Part shown: piece after piece, positions 16,911 to 24,796 of the stretch
How positions within the stretch are numbered: the stretch's first letter is position 1
Layout of the letters: every line of letters begins with the position of its first letter
The notes under the pieces: generated by a model
Seen by the model: the letters and a program-made list of their open reading frames with translations, nothing else
What the model was told of the DNA's origin: nothing
Database searches by the model: none
Translations under genes and position numbers: made by a program
Assembly (NCBI GenBank): GCA_017993835.1
Contig: JAGOLX010000041.1
Coordinates: 1-55,818 of the forward strand
Reading direction: 5' to 3'
DNA: 55,818 nt
Origin: Phycisphaerae bacterium
GTDB lineage: Bacteria; Planctomycetota; Phycisphaerae; Sedimentisphaerales; Anaerobacaceae

Positions 16911-17714
16911 ATGCCCAGGAACGGGAAGATCGCAGTCCTTGCGGCTGCAAGTCTTTGTCTGGTTTCGCTTTGCGGGTGCAAGTGCAATTTCCAAGTGTCC
17001 GTCGCCAAACCCAAGATCCAGCGGCACGGGTCGGTGATCGCCATCCCCGAGGCGAGCATCGGGGAGTACAAGAAGCTCCATGCGGAGACCTGGCCCGGCG
17101 TGCTCAAGATGATCGACAAGGCCAACATCGACAACTACTCGATCTATCTGGGCGAGGTCTCGCCAAGCGAGCACTACCTGTTCAGCTACTACGAGTACAC
17201 AGGCAAGAACTTCGACGCCGACATGGCCAAGATGAAAAAAGACAAGACCACCCAGGAGTGGTGGAAGAACACAGACCCCCTCCAGAAGCCCCTGCCGACC
17301 GCAAAAGAAGGCGAATGGTGGGCCAGTTGGGAGGAGGTGTTCCACCACAGCGGGCCGGCGTATAAGGCAAGCCAGGTGAAGTCGCGTCACGGCTCGATCA
17401 TCGGGATGCCCGAGAAGAACATCCTCGCCTACACCCAGATGCACGCGGTCGTCTGGCCCGGCGTGCTCGCGGCCATCGAACGGGCCAATATCCGCAACTA
17501 CTCCATCTACCTGGGCCAGATCAAGCCCGGCGAGTACCTCCTGTTCAGCTACTTCGAGTACGTAGGCGACGACTTCAAGGCCGACATGGCCGGCATCGCC
17601 GACGAAGTGACCAAGACCTGGTGGAAGTACACCGATCCGCTGCAGGTCCGCCTGCCCGGCACGCCGGACGGAGAACAGTGGAAGGGGATGGAGGAGGTGT
17701 TCCGCACAGATTGA
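16911..17714 (+). CDS. Lipoprotein with two L-rhamnose mutarotase-like domains
   Basis: A 267-residue protein with CAGGAGG before the ATG at 16911. The N-terminus is a signal sequence ending LVSLCGC, a plausible lipobox. Two homologous copies of the RhaM fold follow (about 35-130 and 145-265). Each has HGSxIxxPE, a (H)A..WPGVL helix, NYSIYLG, LFSYxEY and a closing EEVF motif. RhaM interconverts alpha and beta anomers of L-rhamnose and is usually a single-domain cytoplasmic dimer. A tandem, exported version beside a symporter suggests anomer conversion in the periplasm before uptake. The substrate is not proven by sequence. Confidence 0.85.
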   Translation: MPRNGKIAVLAAASLCLVSLCGCKCNFQVSVAKPKIQRHGSVIAIPEASIGEYKKLHAETWPGVLKMIDKANIDNYSIYLGEVSPSEHYLFSYYEYTGKNFDADMAKMKKDKTTQEWWKNTDPLQKPLPTAKEGEWWASWEEVFHHSGPAYKASQVKSRHGSIIGMPEKNILAYTQMHAVVWPGVLAAIERANIRNYSIYLGQIKPGEYLLFSYFEYVGDDFKADMAGIADEVTKTWWKYTDPLQVRLPGTPDGEQWKGMEEVFRTD

Positions 17715-19176
17715 CGAGGGCTGGTGGCTGACATCGGCAGTTTTTTGCTTGCCCAAACGTGAATGCAAGGTACAATAACGCCGATAGTTGCGCAGAGGCT
17801 CCTGCGCAGGGTCGCTCGGTGCAGTCCATCGCACAGACGGCCCTCGGAAGAACCACACGGAGAGGTGTCGGAGTGGCTGATCGAGCTGGTTTCGAAAACC
17901 AGTGTGCCCTTACGGGTACCGCGGGTTCGAATCCCGCCCTCTCCGTTATTCCTGCGAGGCATTCTACAAGTCCCTGTACTTCAGGGACTTGTAGCGTTTT
18001 CTCGATTCTTGACGGGCTCATTGCCCTCAAGTTGCCCTCAGACGGAGAATCTTCCTGCCCCTCATCGGCTCCCATACCGGCCGATTCCGCCAGGGCCTCC
18101 ATGGCCCGTTGGCTATCCTCATCATGCAGGTGATAGTACAGGTCCAGCATCTGCGATGAACTGTGCCCCAGCCACGCCAGGGCCTTGCGGTATGCGACGT
18201 TGTGGTTGGCACAGAGGCTGGCGAAGTGATGACGAAACGAATGGAGCTTGTACTGCCTGGGGTCCTCGAAGCCACAGGTCTGACAAAGCTCCTTGACCTG
18301 TTTGAGCAATTGACGCTCGGTGATCGCCTTGAACACCCTGCCGGTCCGCTTCGCCGGTGACCCCAAGAGTGGTGTGATGGCGATGTGGACGGGCACGAAA
18401 CGGTCATCCTTATCCTTTGTCGTCCCGGCTGAACCGCCTCGCCTCACGTGAATCATCGTGAAGCGGCCACCGCCCGCGTGCAGATCGTCCCACTGCAACT
18501 GCTCGACCTCCCCAATACGCAGGCCCGCGTAGCCCATCAGGGCACAGGCGAGTTTCTCCTCGCCCTTCGCGGCGTCGATCAAAGCATTGACCTGCCCGGA
18601 TGTGAAACAGGGCTGTGGTTGGGCCTTGGCCTTGGGGAAGGAGGCCCCGGCGAGCCGGTAGTCCCTCAGCAGTCGCCGCCGCCACGCCCACTTGAACATC
18701 TGCTTGGCCAGGACCACGGCCGCTTCTACGGTCTTGTCAGCGTAGCCCTGCTCCTTCAACGAGGCTCGATAGGAATACAGATCATTCTCCGAGAACCGAC
18801 TGGCCAACCTGATCGGTGCCTCCAGGCAGTAGTCCTCCAGCTTGTTCAAGTCGGCTCGATACTTCCACTTCGTCTTGGGTGCGACACCCTTGGCGTCCAT
18901 GGCCTGGAGATACGCGACGATGAGGTCTTTGACGGTGAGATGGGACTCCGGGACCCGTACGACCCCGGACTCCAACTCCTGCTGAAGCTCGATCGCCTTG
19001 CGTCGGGCCTCGGCCCGGCTGCGAGTACCAAGGTTGCGGCACACCTGTCTTCCGTCGAGGTCCCGGTACTCGGAGGCGTAGCACTTGGACGTGCAATTCT
19101 TCTTGTTCCGGTAGTATACACGACGGCCGATTGTGACACTCGTGCCGTCGACGCGTTCGCGGTCTGCGAGTTTCAT
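17575..19176 (-). CDS. Tyrosine recombinase (integrase) with read-through tail over attL
   Basis: A 533-residue frame. The ATG at 19176 has GGAG nine bases upstream. A lysine/cysteine-rich N-terminal arm, a SAM-like core-binding domain (about 80-170) and the catalytic domain follow, with the RHRHY set: Arg220 in YAGLRIGEVE, HSFRHH (His312, Arg315), His338 in LGHSSS, and Tyr347/348. The core protein ends near residue 400. The frame then continues through the hairpin, antisense through the whole tRNA-Ser (ERAGFEPAVPVR) and into the lipoprotein gene, stopping at 17575. This tail is almost certainly a by-product of integration: the original stop would lie across the attachment core. It would integrate and excise the element at tRNA-Ser. 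Confidence 0.88.
   Translation of the reverse strand: MKLADRERVDGTSVTIGRRVYYRNKKNCTSKCYASEYRDLDGRQVCRNLGTRSRAEARRKAIELQQELESGVVRVPESHLTVKDLIVAYLQAMDAKGVAPKTKWKYRADLNKLEDYCLEAPIRLASRFSENDLYSYRASLKEQGYADKTVEAAVVLAKQMFKWAWRRRLLRDYRLAGASFPKAKAQPQPCFTSGQVNALIDAAKGEEKLACALMGYAGLRIGEVEQLQWDDLHAGGGRFTMIHVRRGGSAGTTKDKDDRFVPVHIAITPLLGSPAKRTGRVFKAITERQLLKQVKELCQTCGFEDPRQYKLHSFRHHFASLCANHNVAYRKALAWLGHSSSQMLDLYYHLHDEDSQRAMEALAESAGMGADEGQEDSPSEGNLRAMSPSRIEKTLQVPEVQGLVECLAGITERAGFEPAVPVRAHWFSKPARSATPTPLRVVLPRAVCAMDCTERPCAGASAQLSALLYLAFTFGQAKNCRCQPPALVNLCGTPPPSPSTVLRPACRAGGPAADRCTSTRSWSLRRRCRPCRP
17749..17776 (+). promoter_or_regulatory. Putative promoter of tRNA-Ser
   Basis: TTGCCC (17749-17754), a 16-base spacer and TACAAT (17771-17776) lie about 80 bases upstream of the tRNA on the same strand. 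This is a reasonable sigma70-type promoter. Confidence 0.5.
17859..17945 (+). tRNA. tRNA-Ser (CGA)
   Basis: An 87-base class II tRNA. The acceptor stem GGAGAGG (17859-17865) pairs with CCTCTCC (17938-17944), with discriminator G at 17945. The anticodon stem CTGGT/ACCAG encloses loop TTCGAAA, giving anticodon CGA, which reads UCG. A long variable arm (GTGCCCTTACGGGTACC region) and T arm GCGGG-TTCGAAT-CCCGC complete the fold. CCA is not encoded. An integrase gene on the opposite strand begins its catalytic region just downstream, so the 3' part of this gene is the likely attachment site of the mobile element. Confidence 0.96.
17964..17994. terminator. Perfect 13-bp stem-loop after tRNA-Ser
   Basis: CTACAAGTCCCTG pairs with CAGGGACTTGTAG around a TACTT loop and is followed on the + strand by CGTTTT. 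It could terminate the tRNA transcript. It also lies inside the 3' part of the integrase frame on the other strand. Confidence 0.6.
18021..18040. repeat. Short direct repeat near attL
   Basis: TTGCCCTCA occurs at 18021-18029 and again at 18032-18040, an 11-base period. It lies about 80 bases inside the element from the tRNA, where arm-type integrase sites often occur. It is also within the integrase coding frame, so chance is possible. Confidence 0.35.
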
Positions 19177-19297
19177 ATCATTCACTCCTACATCGGCCCG
19201 TCACGCCGAAGGCGCAACGGCAGTTGGTATTTGATGGCTCCATTGTAGCGCATGTTCAATCCAGCGCAACTATTTTCAAAAAATCTGACAGGATTCG

Positions 19298-19361
19298 GAC
19301 GATCACCGAACGGTAATCGGCAGGCTTTCGAGCCCTTGGCGACGATCACCGGACGGAAATC
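19298..19361. repeat. 21-base direct repeats between integrase and HTH gene
   Basis: GACGATCACCGAACGGTAATC (19298-19318) and a copy with two changes (19341-19361) are 43 bases apart, start to start, about four helical turns. They lie between the integrase start and the end of the neighbouring HTH gene. They are likely binding sites for an element regulator or excisionase. Confidence 0.6.
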
Positions 19362-19801
19362 TATCGCTCCCTAACGAAATGCAGGTACAGGTCGCGAATC
19401 ATCGACTCCTCGCCGACTCCCATGGTCGATCCCTTGGGATAAAGCTCCGTGACGGCCTTCCGGACGTGCTGGCTGGTCACCCGCAGTCCCATTCCCCGCA
19501 GCGTCCGCGTGAGTTCGTCATAGTCGATCTGGGGCTGATCGCCGTGTTCGCCTCGCTTACGAGGAGCGTTGAACACGACCGGCTGGGCCGCCAAACCGAC
19601 TCCCGTCTTGCGAATCTCGACACATTTCTTCTGCAGATCCAACGGATAGAACGGTCGCTTCGTCCGCAGACTGTAGACCGGCTGGGGAAACACCCCTTCC
19701 TTCATAAGCTCGTAGAACCTCGCCCGGGACAAACCGACCTGGGCGGCCACGGCCGTCACCGAGCAAATGGCCATGGTCTCGTGATCGATTGGCTCTTGCA
19801 T
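19361..19801 (-). CDS. Helix-turn-helix regulator
   Basis: A 146-residue protein with AAGGAG upstream of its ATG. Residues about 14-45 (VTAVAAQVGLSRARFYELMKEGVFP) form a MerR/excisionase-like winged helix-turn-helix, followed by a basic middle part and a helical C-terminus (about 90-146) that may dimerise. Located next to the integrase, it probably regulates integration/excision or the element's early genes. The 21-base direct repeats overlap its 3' end and are candidate binding sites. Confidence 0.65.
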   Translation of the reverse strand: MQEPIDHETMAICSVTAVAAQVGLSRARFYELMKEGVFPQPVYSLRTKRPFYPLDLQKKCVEIRKTGVGLAAQPVVFNAPRKRGEHGDQPQIDYDELTRTLRGMGLRVTSQHVRKAVTELYPKGSTMGVGEESMIRDLYLHFVRER

Positions 19802-19948
19802 CGTTCGATCTCCTTCGCTGCGTCAGCACAGGGCAGTCGGTCGTGCCCTCCGCCCGTGTCATGTGGCAGCACACTCACGGCAGATCGACCGCGGCGGCGG
19901 GAGCCCCTATTCGGCGCATCCCGCCACCGGCAGGTCGATGCTGTCATG

Positions 19949-20158
19949 TCATTCCATAAACTCCTGGATCAATCTGTCTCGCCAGAAACGCAGTGGCTTA
20001 CCCCTTTTGACTGCTGCCCGGTACCGTCCTTCGGACACGTGCCGGTACAACGTCGAGATCTTGACCCGCAGCAGCCGCGCAGCTTCCTCTGGCGTCAGGA
20101 CCGGCGGTATGCTGCTGAGGGCAACGGTAAGCTCCACTTGTGTCAGCTTTCTGTTCAT
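19949..20158 (-). CDS. Excisionase-family HTH protein
   Basis: A 69-residue protein with AAGGGG before its ATG. The sequence PPVLTPEEAARLLRVKISTL with YRHVSEGRYRAA and KPLRFWRDRLIQEF is the standard excisionase/AlpA-type helix-turn-helix: helix, recognition helix, wing and a tail. Small proteins of this kind bind near attachment sites and steer the integrase towards excision, or act as repressors. The position, two genes from the integrase, fits an Xis role. Confidence 0.75.
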   Translation of the reverse strand: MNRKLTQVELTVALSSIPPVLTPEEAARLLRVKISTLYRHVSEGRYRAAVKRGKPLRFWRDRLIQEFME

Positions 20159-20183
20159 CAGAGCGCCCCTTCACAAAGCGCAG

Positions 20184-20648
20184 TTATTGCTGGATATGTC
20201 GAACTCGATGTGGACAACGTCTTTTCGGCGTCAGTTCACCGTCCGCTTTGGGGCCGTGCACCCCAGATCGGTCCAGCCTTTGGCGGCCGGCCTCGACGGG
20301 TCTGTCGCGGTGGCTCCCGCGGAACCGCCTGGATATCCAGGCCAAGAGAGTCATCAGAACTATGGCCACCGCCAACGCCGCATAGGGCAGGAGGATGAGC
20401 TCGATGTAGATGTTGTGCCCGACGGCGGGTCTGGGCTGTGGGGACATCGGCGGTGGCGCTGCCGTGAATTGCAGCAAACCCAGCACCGACAGCAGGGCAA
20501 CACACCCCGCCAGCACAAAGCTTCCCGGAGACTCATAGAGCCGCATCTTCCTCAGTACGTGGTACGTCGTGACGAACACGATTAGGAACACCGCCACAAG
20601 GATAATCGTGGCGGCATCGCCGATCGGTAGTGGAAACATGGTAGACAT
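20184..20648 (-). CDS. Membrane protein of unknown function
   Basis: A 154-residue protein with AAAGGG before its ATG. Three hydrophobic segments are visible (about 11-30, 43-62 and 80-102), then a basic C-terminal tail of about 45 residues (RRFRGSHRDRPVEAGRQR). The tail probably faces the cytoplasm. I do not recognise a family. It is the last gene of the minus-strand series that includes the VWA protein. Confidence 0.55.
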   Translation of the reverse strand: MSTMFPLPIGDAATIILVAVFLIVFVTTYHVLRKMRLYESPGSFVLAGCVALLSVLGLLQFTAAPPPMSPQPRPAVGHNIYIELILLPYAALAVAIVLMTLLAWISRRFRGSHRDRPVEAGRQRLDRSGVHGPKADGELTPKRRCPHRVRHIQQ

Positions 20649-20774
20649 GGAGAACCCTTTCCAAATCAGTGTTGATATAGTCTTCGCTCTGGAATCACTT
20701 CGGCAGAGGTTCTGCAGAGTGATGTTGAGGAACGTAGGGGTGTCACCTCGGAGGGATCATTGATCCGATCGGCC

Positions 20775-21068
20775 TCAGAGAAGGCCGGTGATACCGACCA
20801 GAATCAGCCGTATCGCCTCAAGGATCAACAACCCAATGATGTACTTGCCCCGCGGGCTCAGGGACCGAAGATGGAATCGTGCCCACCAACGACCCACCAA
20901 TCCCGTGTAGCCGTTCACCAAGGCCCTGCCCGCCTGATGAAAGGGACGCAGCCACGAGACATCCTTCATGAGCATTACGATGCTGACGACGATGAAGAAT
21001 GCCGTGACATCAATGGCAAGCACGAATAGGTTCAGGGCATTGCATACGATTGTTCTGTAGATAACCAT
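20775..21068 (-). CDS. Small membrane protein of unknown function
   Basis: A 97-residue protein. The ATG at 21068 has GAGGAG nine bases upstream; an ATG at 21077 is too close to it. Two membrane segments (about 10-35 and 75-95) flank a central amphipathic, aromatic and arginine-rich part (HQAGRALVNGYTGLVGRWWAR). It starts 14 bases after the VWA gene stop, so the two are probably co-transcribed. No family recognised. Confidence 0.55.
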   Translation of the reverse strand: MVIYRTIVCNALNLFVLAIDVTAFFIVVSIVMLMKDVSWLRPFHQAGRALVNGYTGLVGRWWARFHLRSLSPRGKYIIGLLILEAIRLILVGITGLL

Positions 21069-21081
21069 TGCGATCATCTCC

Positions 21082-21801
21082 TCAAGCACAGCGGATGTGA
21101 CGAGCCAGATCCTGGTACTTCTTCAGCAAAGCATCGCTGTCGCCGATGAAGCAGTAGCGAATGCTGCCATCGGGATTCCGGGACGCGATCTCCTTGAGCA
21201 GGTCCTCGTCGACACTGTCAGGACTGCCGGCAATCCCGATACAGTCGATAACGACACCAGCCCGCTTGAGCCGAGACGCCACCGTGACTGGGGAAGGACC
21301 GGTATTGTGTTCACCATCCGACAAGAGCACGATCCGCTTGACGGCATCCACGGGGCACTGTCCTTGGGACAGACCCGCCCCTTTCGGAGTGCCCGTTTCA
21401 TAGAGCAGCCTCGACAGCATCCGTGAGACGGACCCTACTTGATGCCATGGATGCCCCGGAAACAGGCACTCTTCCGCCATTTCCAGGGCCGCGGTGAAAT
21501 TGGTTCCGTAACCACCGTCAGTGTCCTGCAATGCCTGACGCAGAGCAGGCAACGAACCTTTCACAACGACCGGGTCAAGAAGAACACGGGCTGTCGCACT
21601 GAATGCGATCACGCCGACATGATCGTTCGGATGGTGCTGGGCCTTGACTTCCGCGAGCTTGATGTTGGCCTGGACCGCCGCCACCTTCCTCGTAGGGGCA
21701 AGGTCCTGCTCATCCATCGAAGGCGATTCGTCCACGAGCATCACGGTGGTCTCCACCCCGCCACCCGGCTGCACACGATTGGCCATGTTCAGATAGTTCA
21801 T
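21082..21801 (-). CDS. von Willebrand factor A domain protein
   Basis: A 239-residue protein. The ATG at 21801 has GAGGAG upstream. The domain begins with MLVDESPSMDEQDLAPTRKV, which carries the DxSxS part of the metal-ion-dependent adhesion site. It continues through VGVIAFSATARVLLDP, the TNFTAAL threonine segment and IVLLSDGEHNTGP. There is no signal peptide, so it is cytoplasmic. Such stand-alone VWA proteins often pair with ATPases or chaperones as assembly factors. Here it is just downstream of the Hsp70 gene, separated by a terminator, and upstream of two small membrane proteins. Confidence 0.88.
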   Translation of the reverse strand: MNYLNMANRVQPGGGVETTVMLVDESPSMDEQDLAPTRKVAAVQANIKLAEVKAQHHPNDHVGVIAFSATARVLLDPVVVKGSLPALRQALQDTDGGYGTNFTAALEMAEECLFPGHPWHQVGSVSRMLSRLLYETGTPKGAGLSQGQCPVDAVKRIVLLSDGEHNTGPSPVTVASRLKRAGVVIDCIGIAGSPDSVDEDLLKEIASRNPDGSIRYCFIGDSDALLKKYQDLARHIRCA

Positions 21802-21815
21802 ATCGATCACTCCTC

Positions 21816-21856
21816 AAAAAAGAAGGCGGCAGATGATGACGTCACCATCTGCCGCC
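21816..21856 (-). terminator. Intrinsic terminator after the Hsp70 gene
   Basis: GGCGGCAGATG (21825-21835) pairs with CATCTGCCGCC (21846-21856), an 11-bp stem with a 10-base loop. On the minus strand it is followed by TTCTTTTTT. It separates the Hsp70 gene from the VWA gene. Confidence 0.85.
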
Positions 21857-21879
21857 GTTCAGTTGATTGCTCACACGAT

Positions 21880-23394
21880 TCAGGCTGCCGTTCGGGCGAC
21901 CGTGCCGGAGCCACTGTTGACTTCGTAGTCGATCTGCAACTCAGCTGTTGCCCCGCTGGCGTTGTCGCGCGCCTTGGCGGAGAGCAAGCCACTGCTGTCC
22001 AGCGAGAACGTCACCTCGATTCGACCGATGACGTCCGGCCTCGGGGGCAGATCGTTGAGGTCGAAGTGGCCGAGCACGAGGCAGTCGCCGGCCCGTTGGC
22101 CGTCCTCGCCCTGCAGGATCTGGATCGTCGCCGCCGTCTGGTTGGGCTCGCTGAGCTTGAACAGCTTCGTCTGGATCGACGGGATCGGGGTGCTCTTCGG
22201 CAAGATCGGAGCACAGACTTCCTGGTTGTCCTCGTTCAGGGCCATGACCCCGATGGAGTGGCTGAGGATGTCATGGAGAATCACGCCCGGGGGCGGCAGT
22301 GCGACACTGCCACTGGTGTACACCCGGCCTTGCCGTTCATATTCGATGCGTCCGGCGAGGACGGCGCCCAGGGCGGCGGCGGAATGCGGTTCACACCGGC
22401 GGGACACCTTCTTGCCGGTCAGTTTCTCCAGCAGCTCCACGACAATGGGCATCGTGGAACCCCCACCGACGGGGTAGATCTCGTCGATCTCCGCAAAGGT
22501 CAGACCCGCGTCCCGGACCGTCTGCTGGGTCCTGATCATGGTCTCTTCGACGAGGTCCATCACCCACGAGTCGAACTGGCTTCTCGTGATCGGCATTTGC
22601 AGCTGCTTGCCCCGGCAGAACACCACGGTTGAGGTTTGGGGCTGGGCCGAGAGGGCGATCTTGGCCTGCTCGATCCGCTGGGCCATCTCCTGGTGGAAGA
22701 CCGGGTCGTTCTCCTGGCTCGGCCTGAACCCATGCTTGGACTCGAACTCCGCGAGGATCTTGTCGGCCACACGGTCGTTGAAATCCCGACCGCCGATGGC
22801 CGGCTCGCCGCCCGTGGCGATGATGTCACAGACGCCGCCCCTGGAGCGGACGATCGAGACATCAAACGTCCCGCCGCCGAGGTCGTAGACCAGGGCGGTG
22901 CAGTTCTTCCGCTTGTGCAGGTCATTGCCGAGCGCCGCCGCAGTCGGCTCATGGGGCAGCAGAATGACCTTGATCCCGGCCTCTGCGCCGGCGTCCTTGG
23001 TCTGCTGTTTCTGGGCATCGTTGTAGTTGGCCGGCACGCAGACCACTGCCTCATTGACCACCTCGCCCGTCTTGGCCTCGATATTGTCCTTGGCGTCCTT
23101 GAGCAGGATAGCCAGGATGTCCATGGCGGCATACTCGGTGCCATCGTCACCCACATACAGGGGCTTTGTCGTACCCATATCGCGTTTCCAGTTGACCACC
23201 AGTCGCGACGGGTCCACAAAGCCGGCGTTGAGGGCCTCTGTGCCGACAATGATGCTCCCATCCGGCGCGAAGTACACAGCGCTCGGGGTGAACGACTCAC
23301 CGAAACGGTTCGTGACCAATCTCGGCTGGCCGGCGATATCCGGCACGGCACATTTGAAACGCGAGTTTCCTGCATCAATTCCTGGGATGCTCAT
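21880..23394 (-). CDS. Hsp70-family chaperone lacking the helical lid
   Basis: A 504-residue protein, against about 640 for DnaK. The actin-like ATPase domain is complete: phosphate-1 loop PGIDAGNSRF (4-13; DnaK has GIDLGTT), phosphate-2 loop VYDLGGGTFDV (169-179) and adenosine motif VGGGSTMPIVVELL. A beta substrate-binding domain follows (about 370-490, ending SSGLLSAKARDNASGATAEL). The alpha-helical lid and EEVD-type tail are absent. The gene overlaps the end of the GrpE-like gene by 20 bases, so ATPase and exchange factor are translationally coupled. No DnaJ is seen in the window; the J-partner may come from the host, or the VWA protein may take that place. Confidence 0.9.
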   Translation of the reverse strand: MSIPGIDAGNSRFKCAVPDIAGQPRLVTNRFGESFTPSAVYFAPDGSIIVGTEALNAGFVDPSRLVVNWKRDMGTTKPLYVGDDGTEYAAMDILAILLKDAKDNIEAKTGEVVNEAVVCVPANYNDAQKQQTKDAGAEAGIKVILLPHEPTAAALGNDLHKRKNCTALVYDLGGGTFDVSIVRSRGGVCDIIATGGEPAIGGRDFNDRVADKILAEFESKHGFRPSQENDPVFHQEMAQRIEQAKIALSAQPQTSTVVFCRGKQLQMPITRSQFDSWVMDLVEETMIRTQQTVRDAGLTFAEIDEIYPVGGGSTMPIVVELLEKLTGKKVSRRCEPHSAAALGAVLAGRIEYERQGRVYTSGSVALPPPGVILHDILSHSIGVMALNEDNQEVCAPILPKSTPIPSIQTKLFKLSEPNQTAATIQILQGEDGQRAGDCLVLGHFDLNDLPPRPDVIGRIEVTFSLDSSGLLSAKARDNASGATAELQIDYEVNSGSGTVARTAA

Positions 23395-24091
23395 CTTCTT
23401 CCCTTTCGTTGGATGTCGTGGTTTCGATTTGGGCGGGACAGTGTTTATAGAGGCTTACCGTCTCCAATCTCAGCAGCCGATCCTCACCCCGTCGGAAGCC
23501 GACCTGCAGGCACCTGGCGACCAGTCCATCCAGACTCCTGTTGCTCGTTGCGTGCACCTTGACGGGCCTCATGAGCCGGGCGTCGAATCGGGCGTGCGGC
23601 TGATGGCCGATGATCTCCACCTCATACTGGAGCAGGAACTGCCGCAACTGAGTCCAGATCGCATCGGCGAAGGCCATGAACTGGTCGCCGGTGGACTCAT
23701 CCGCCTCTCTCCAGGACACCTTGGCATCGTACACAAGGTCAAGAATGGGGAACAAAGAGCGGACCATCGGCTGGATCACATGCTCTTCGTAGTGCTGATC
23801 GCCCAGGATCTGATTCTCCACGCTTGCGTTCTCAAGCAGCTTGTGCGTGGTGAGCAGGTTTTCGAACTGCTTGTGCATGGCCTCCAGTTCGTGAAGGGCC
23901 TGCTGCTGCTTGACCTGGACCTGCCCCAACTCATGGAAGAGCGGCGTAGCCTGCTTGGCCAGATCCTGGATCGCACGATCGCGTTCCCGTTCGATCATCT
24001 GGCTGAGACCTTCGGCCACCAGCGCCGTGGGACCATCTGGCTCCAATGCCGGCGGGGCCTTGTTTACATCTTGCCTGTGTTCTTCGCGCAT
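23375..24091 (-). CDS. GrpE-like nucleotide exchange factor
   Basis: A 238-residue protein with AAGGAG before its ATG. A long coiled coil at about 30-110 (ERDRAIQDLAKQATPLFHEL... QKQQALHELEAMHKQFE) is followed by a compact domain at about 150-215. This reads LRQFLLQYEVEIIGHQPHAR, FDARLMRPVKV, LVARCLQVGFRRGEDRLLRL and ETVSLYK, the arrangement of the GrpE head (long helix, FDP..H-like turn, V....GY, closing strands). The identification rests on this pattern and on the overlap with the Hsp70 gene. It would exchange ADP on the element's Hsp70. Confidence 0.72.
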   Translation of the reverse strand: MREEHRQDVNKAPPALEPDGPTALVAEGLSQMIERERDRAIQDLAKQATPLFHELGQVQVKQQQALHELEAMHKQFENLLTTHKLLENASVENQILGDQHYEEHVIQPMVRSLFPILDLVYDAKVSWREADESTGDQFMAFADAIWTQLRQFLLQYEVEIIGHQPHARFDARLMRPVKVHATSNRSLDGLVARCLQVGFRRGEDRLLRLETVSLYKHCPAQIETTTSNEREEDEHPRN

Positions 24092-24133
24092 AGATTGTCT
24101 CCTTCAGAATAGAAATGGGGGAATGTGAGGTTC

Positions 24134-24153
24134 CCGGACTTGATCAAGTCCGG
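24134..24153. repeat. Perfect 20-base palindrome
   Basis: CCGGACTTGATCAAGTCCGG is fully self-complementary, and the flanking bases extend the pairing partly. It lies between a small membrane-protein gene and the GrpE-like gene. It may be a terminator-like stem, a regulator site or a dispersed repeat. Confidence 0.6.
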
Positions 24154-24173
24154 AACAGGGTCTTGCTTGCCAA

Positions 24174-24389
24174 TCAGTGTCTGTTGCTCGATATGATTCG
24201 GGCGACGCCGACGACGGTGATGCAGATGATGCCCAGCGCCAGAATGCCGATTGCCGGATCGTCGGTGCCGTGGTAGACGGTCCCGAGGTCCGCCGACAAT
24301 CGGCGAAGCGCGTCCGGCATGTGGAACAACAGGACGATGAGCGTGATGATCAACGCCGGAATGATGATGTTCTCCCATCGGACTCTCAT
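24174..24389 (-). CDS. Small two-pass membrane protein
   Basis: A 71-residue protein. The ATG at 24389 has AAGGAG seven bases upstream. Two hydrophobic segments (about 8-23 and 44-62) are separated by a polar loop. It resembles the other small membrane proteins of this block in size and layout. It lies between a nuclease-like gene and the GrpE-like gene; no family recognised. Confidence 0.55.
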   Translation of the reverse strand: MRVRWENIIIPALIITLIVLLFHMPDALRRLSADLGTVYHGTDDPAIGILALGIICITVVGVARIISSNRH

Positions 24390-24400
24390 AGTGTTCTCCT

Positions 24401-24793
24401 TCAATAATGCTGGTTCTTCATTGACTGACCCGTCACATGATGGGCCAGTTCACTCTCGATCTCGCCGAGGAGCAGGACTTTTACATTTTCGCCGCCCGTG
24501 ACGAGGCAGATGTCCAGTCTGCGAACGATCTGACGCTTTGTCTGTCGCCTTGGCACAATGAACATCACCGGCACACCAACGGCATGGGCTTTTCGCGCGT
24601 TGTCGAGTGCGTGGCGGGCCGTGGTCTCAATCTCGAAGGCGATCCTCTGCCCATCTCTGATCGCGAAGAGGTCGAAGTACGCCGTGGTCCCGGCGGCCAC
24701 AAGCCTCTTCTCCATCCAGACCCGCCAGCCCAAACGTTCGAGAAGGACTCGTACCTTCCGAGCCAGCTCATTGTGGAATGGATCTCCTCGCAT
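24401..24793 (-). CDS. PD-(D/E)XK nuclease-like protein
   Basis: A 130-residue protein. It opens with an amphipathic helix (FHNELARKVRVLLERLGWRV) and carries TTAYFDLFAIRDGQRIAFEI followed by ETTAR. An acidic residue after a helix and an E-x-E on the next strand is the usual core of small PD-(D/E)XK nucleases (restriction-endonuclease fold), but the lysine position is replaced. The start lies three bases past the stop of the HerA/VirD4-like ATPase gene, so it is probably translated with it. A nuclease or DNA-binding role beside the ATPase is plausible; the activity is unproven. Confidence 0.6.
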   Translation of the reverse strand: MRGDPFHNELARKVRVLLERLGWRVWMEKRLVAAGTTAYFDLFAIRDGQRIAFEIETTARHALDNARKAHAVGVPVMFIVPRRQTKRQIVRRLDICLVTGGENVKVLLLGEIESELAHHVTGQSMKNQHY

Positions 24794-24796
24794 GGC

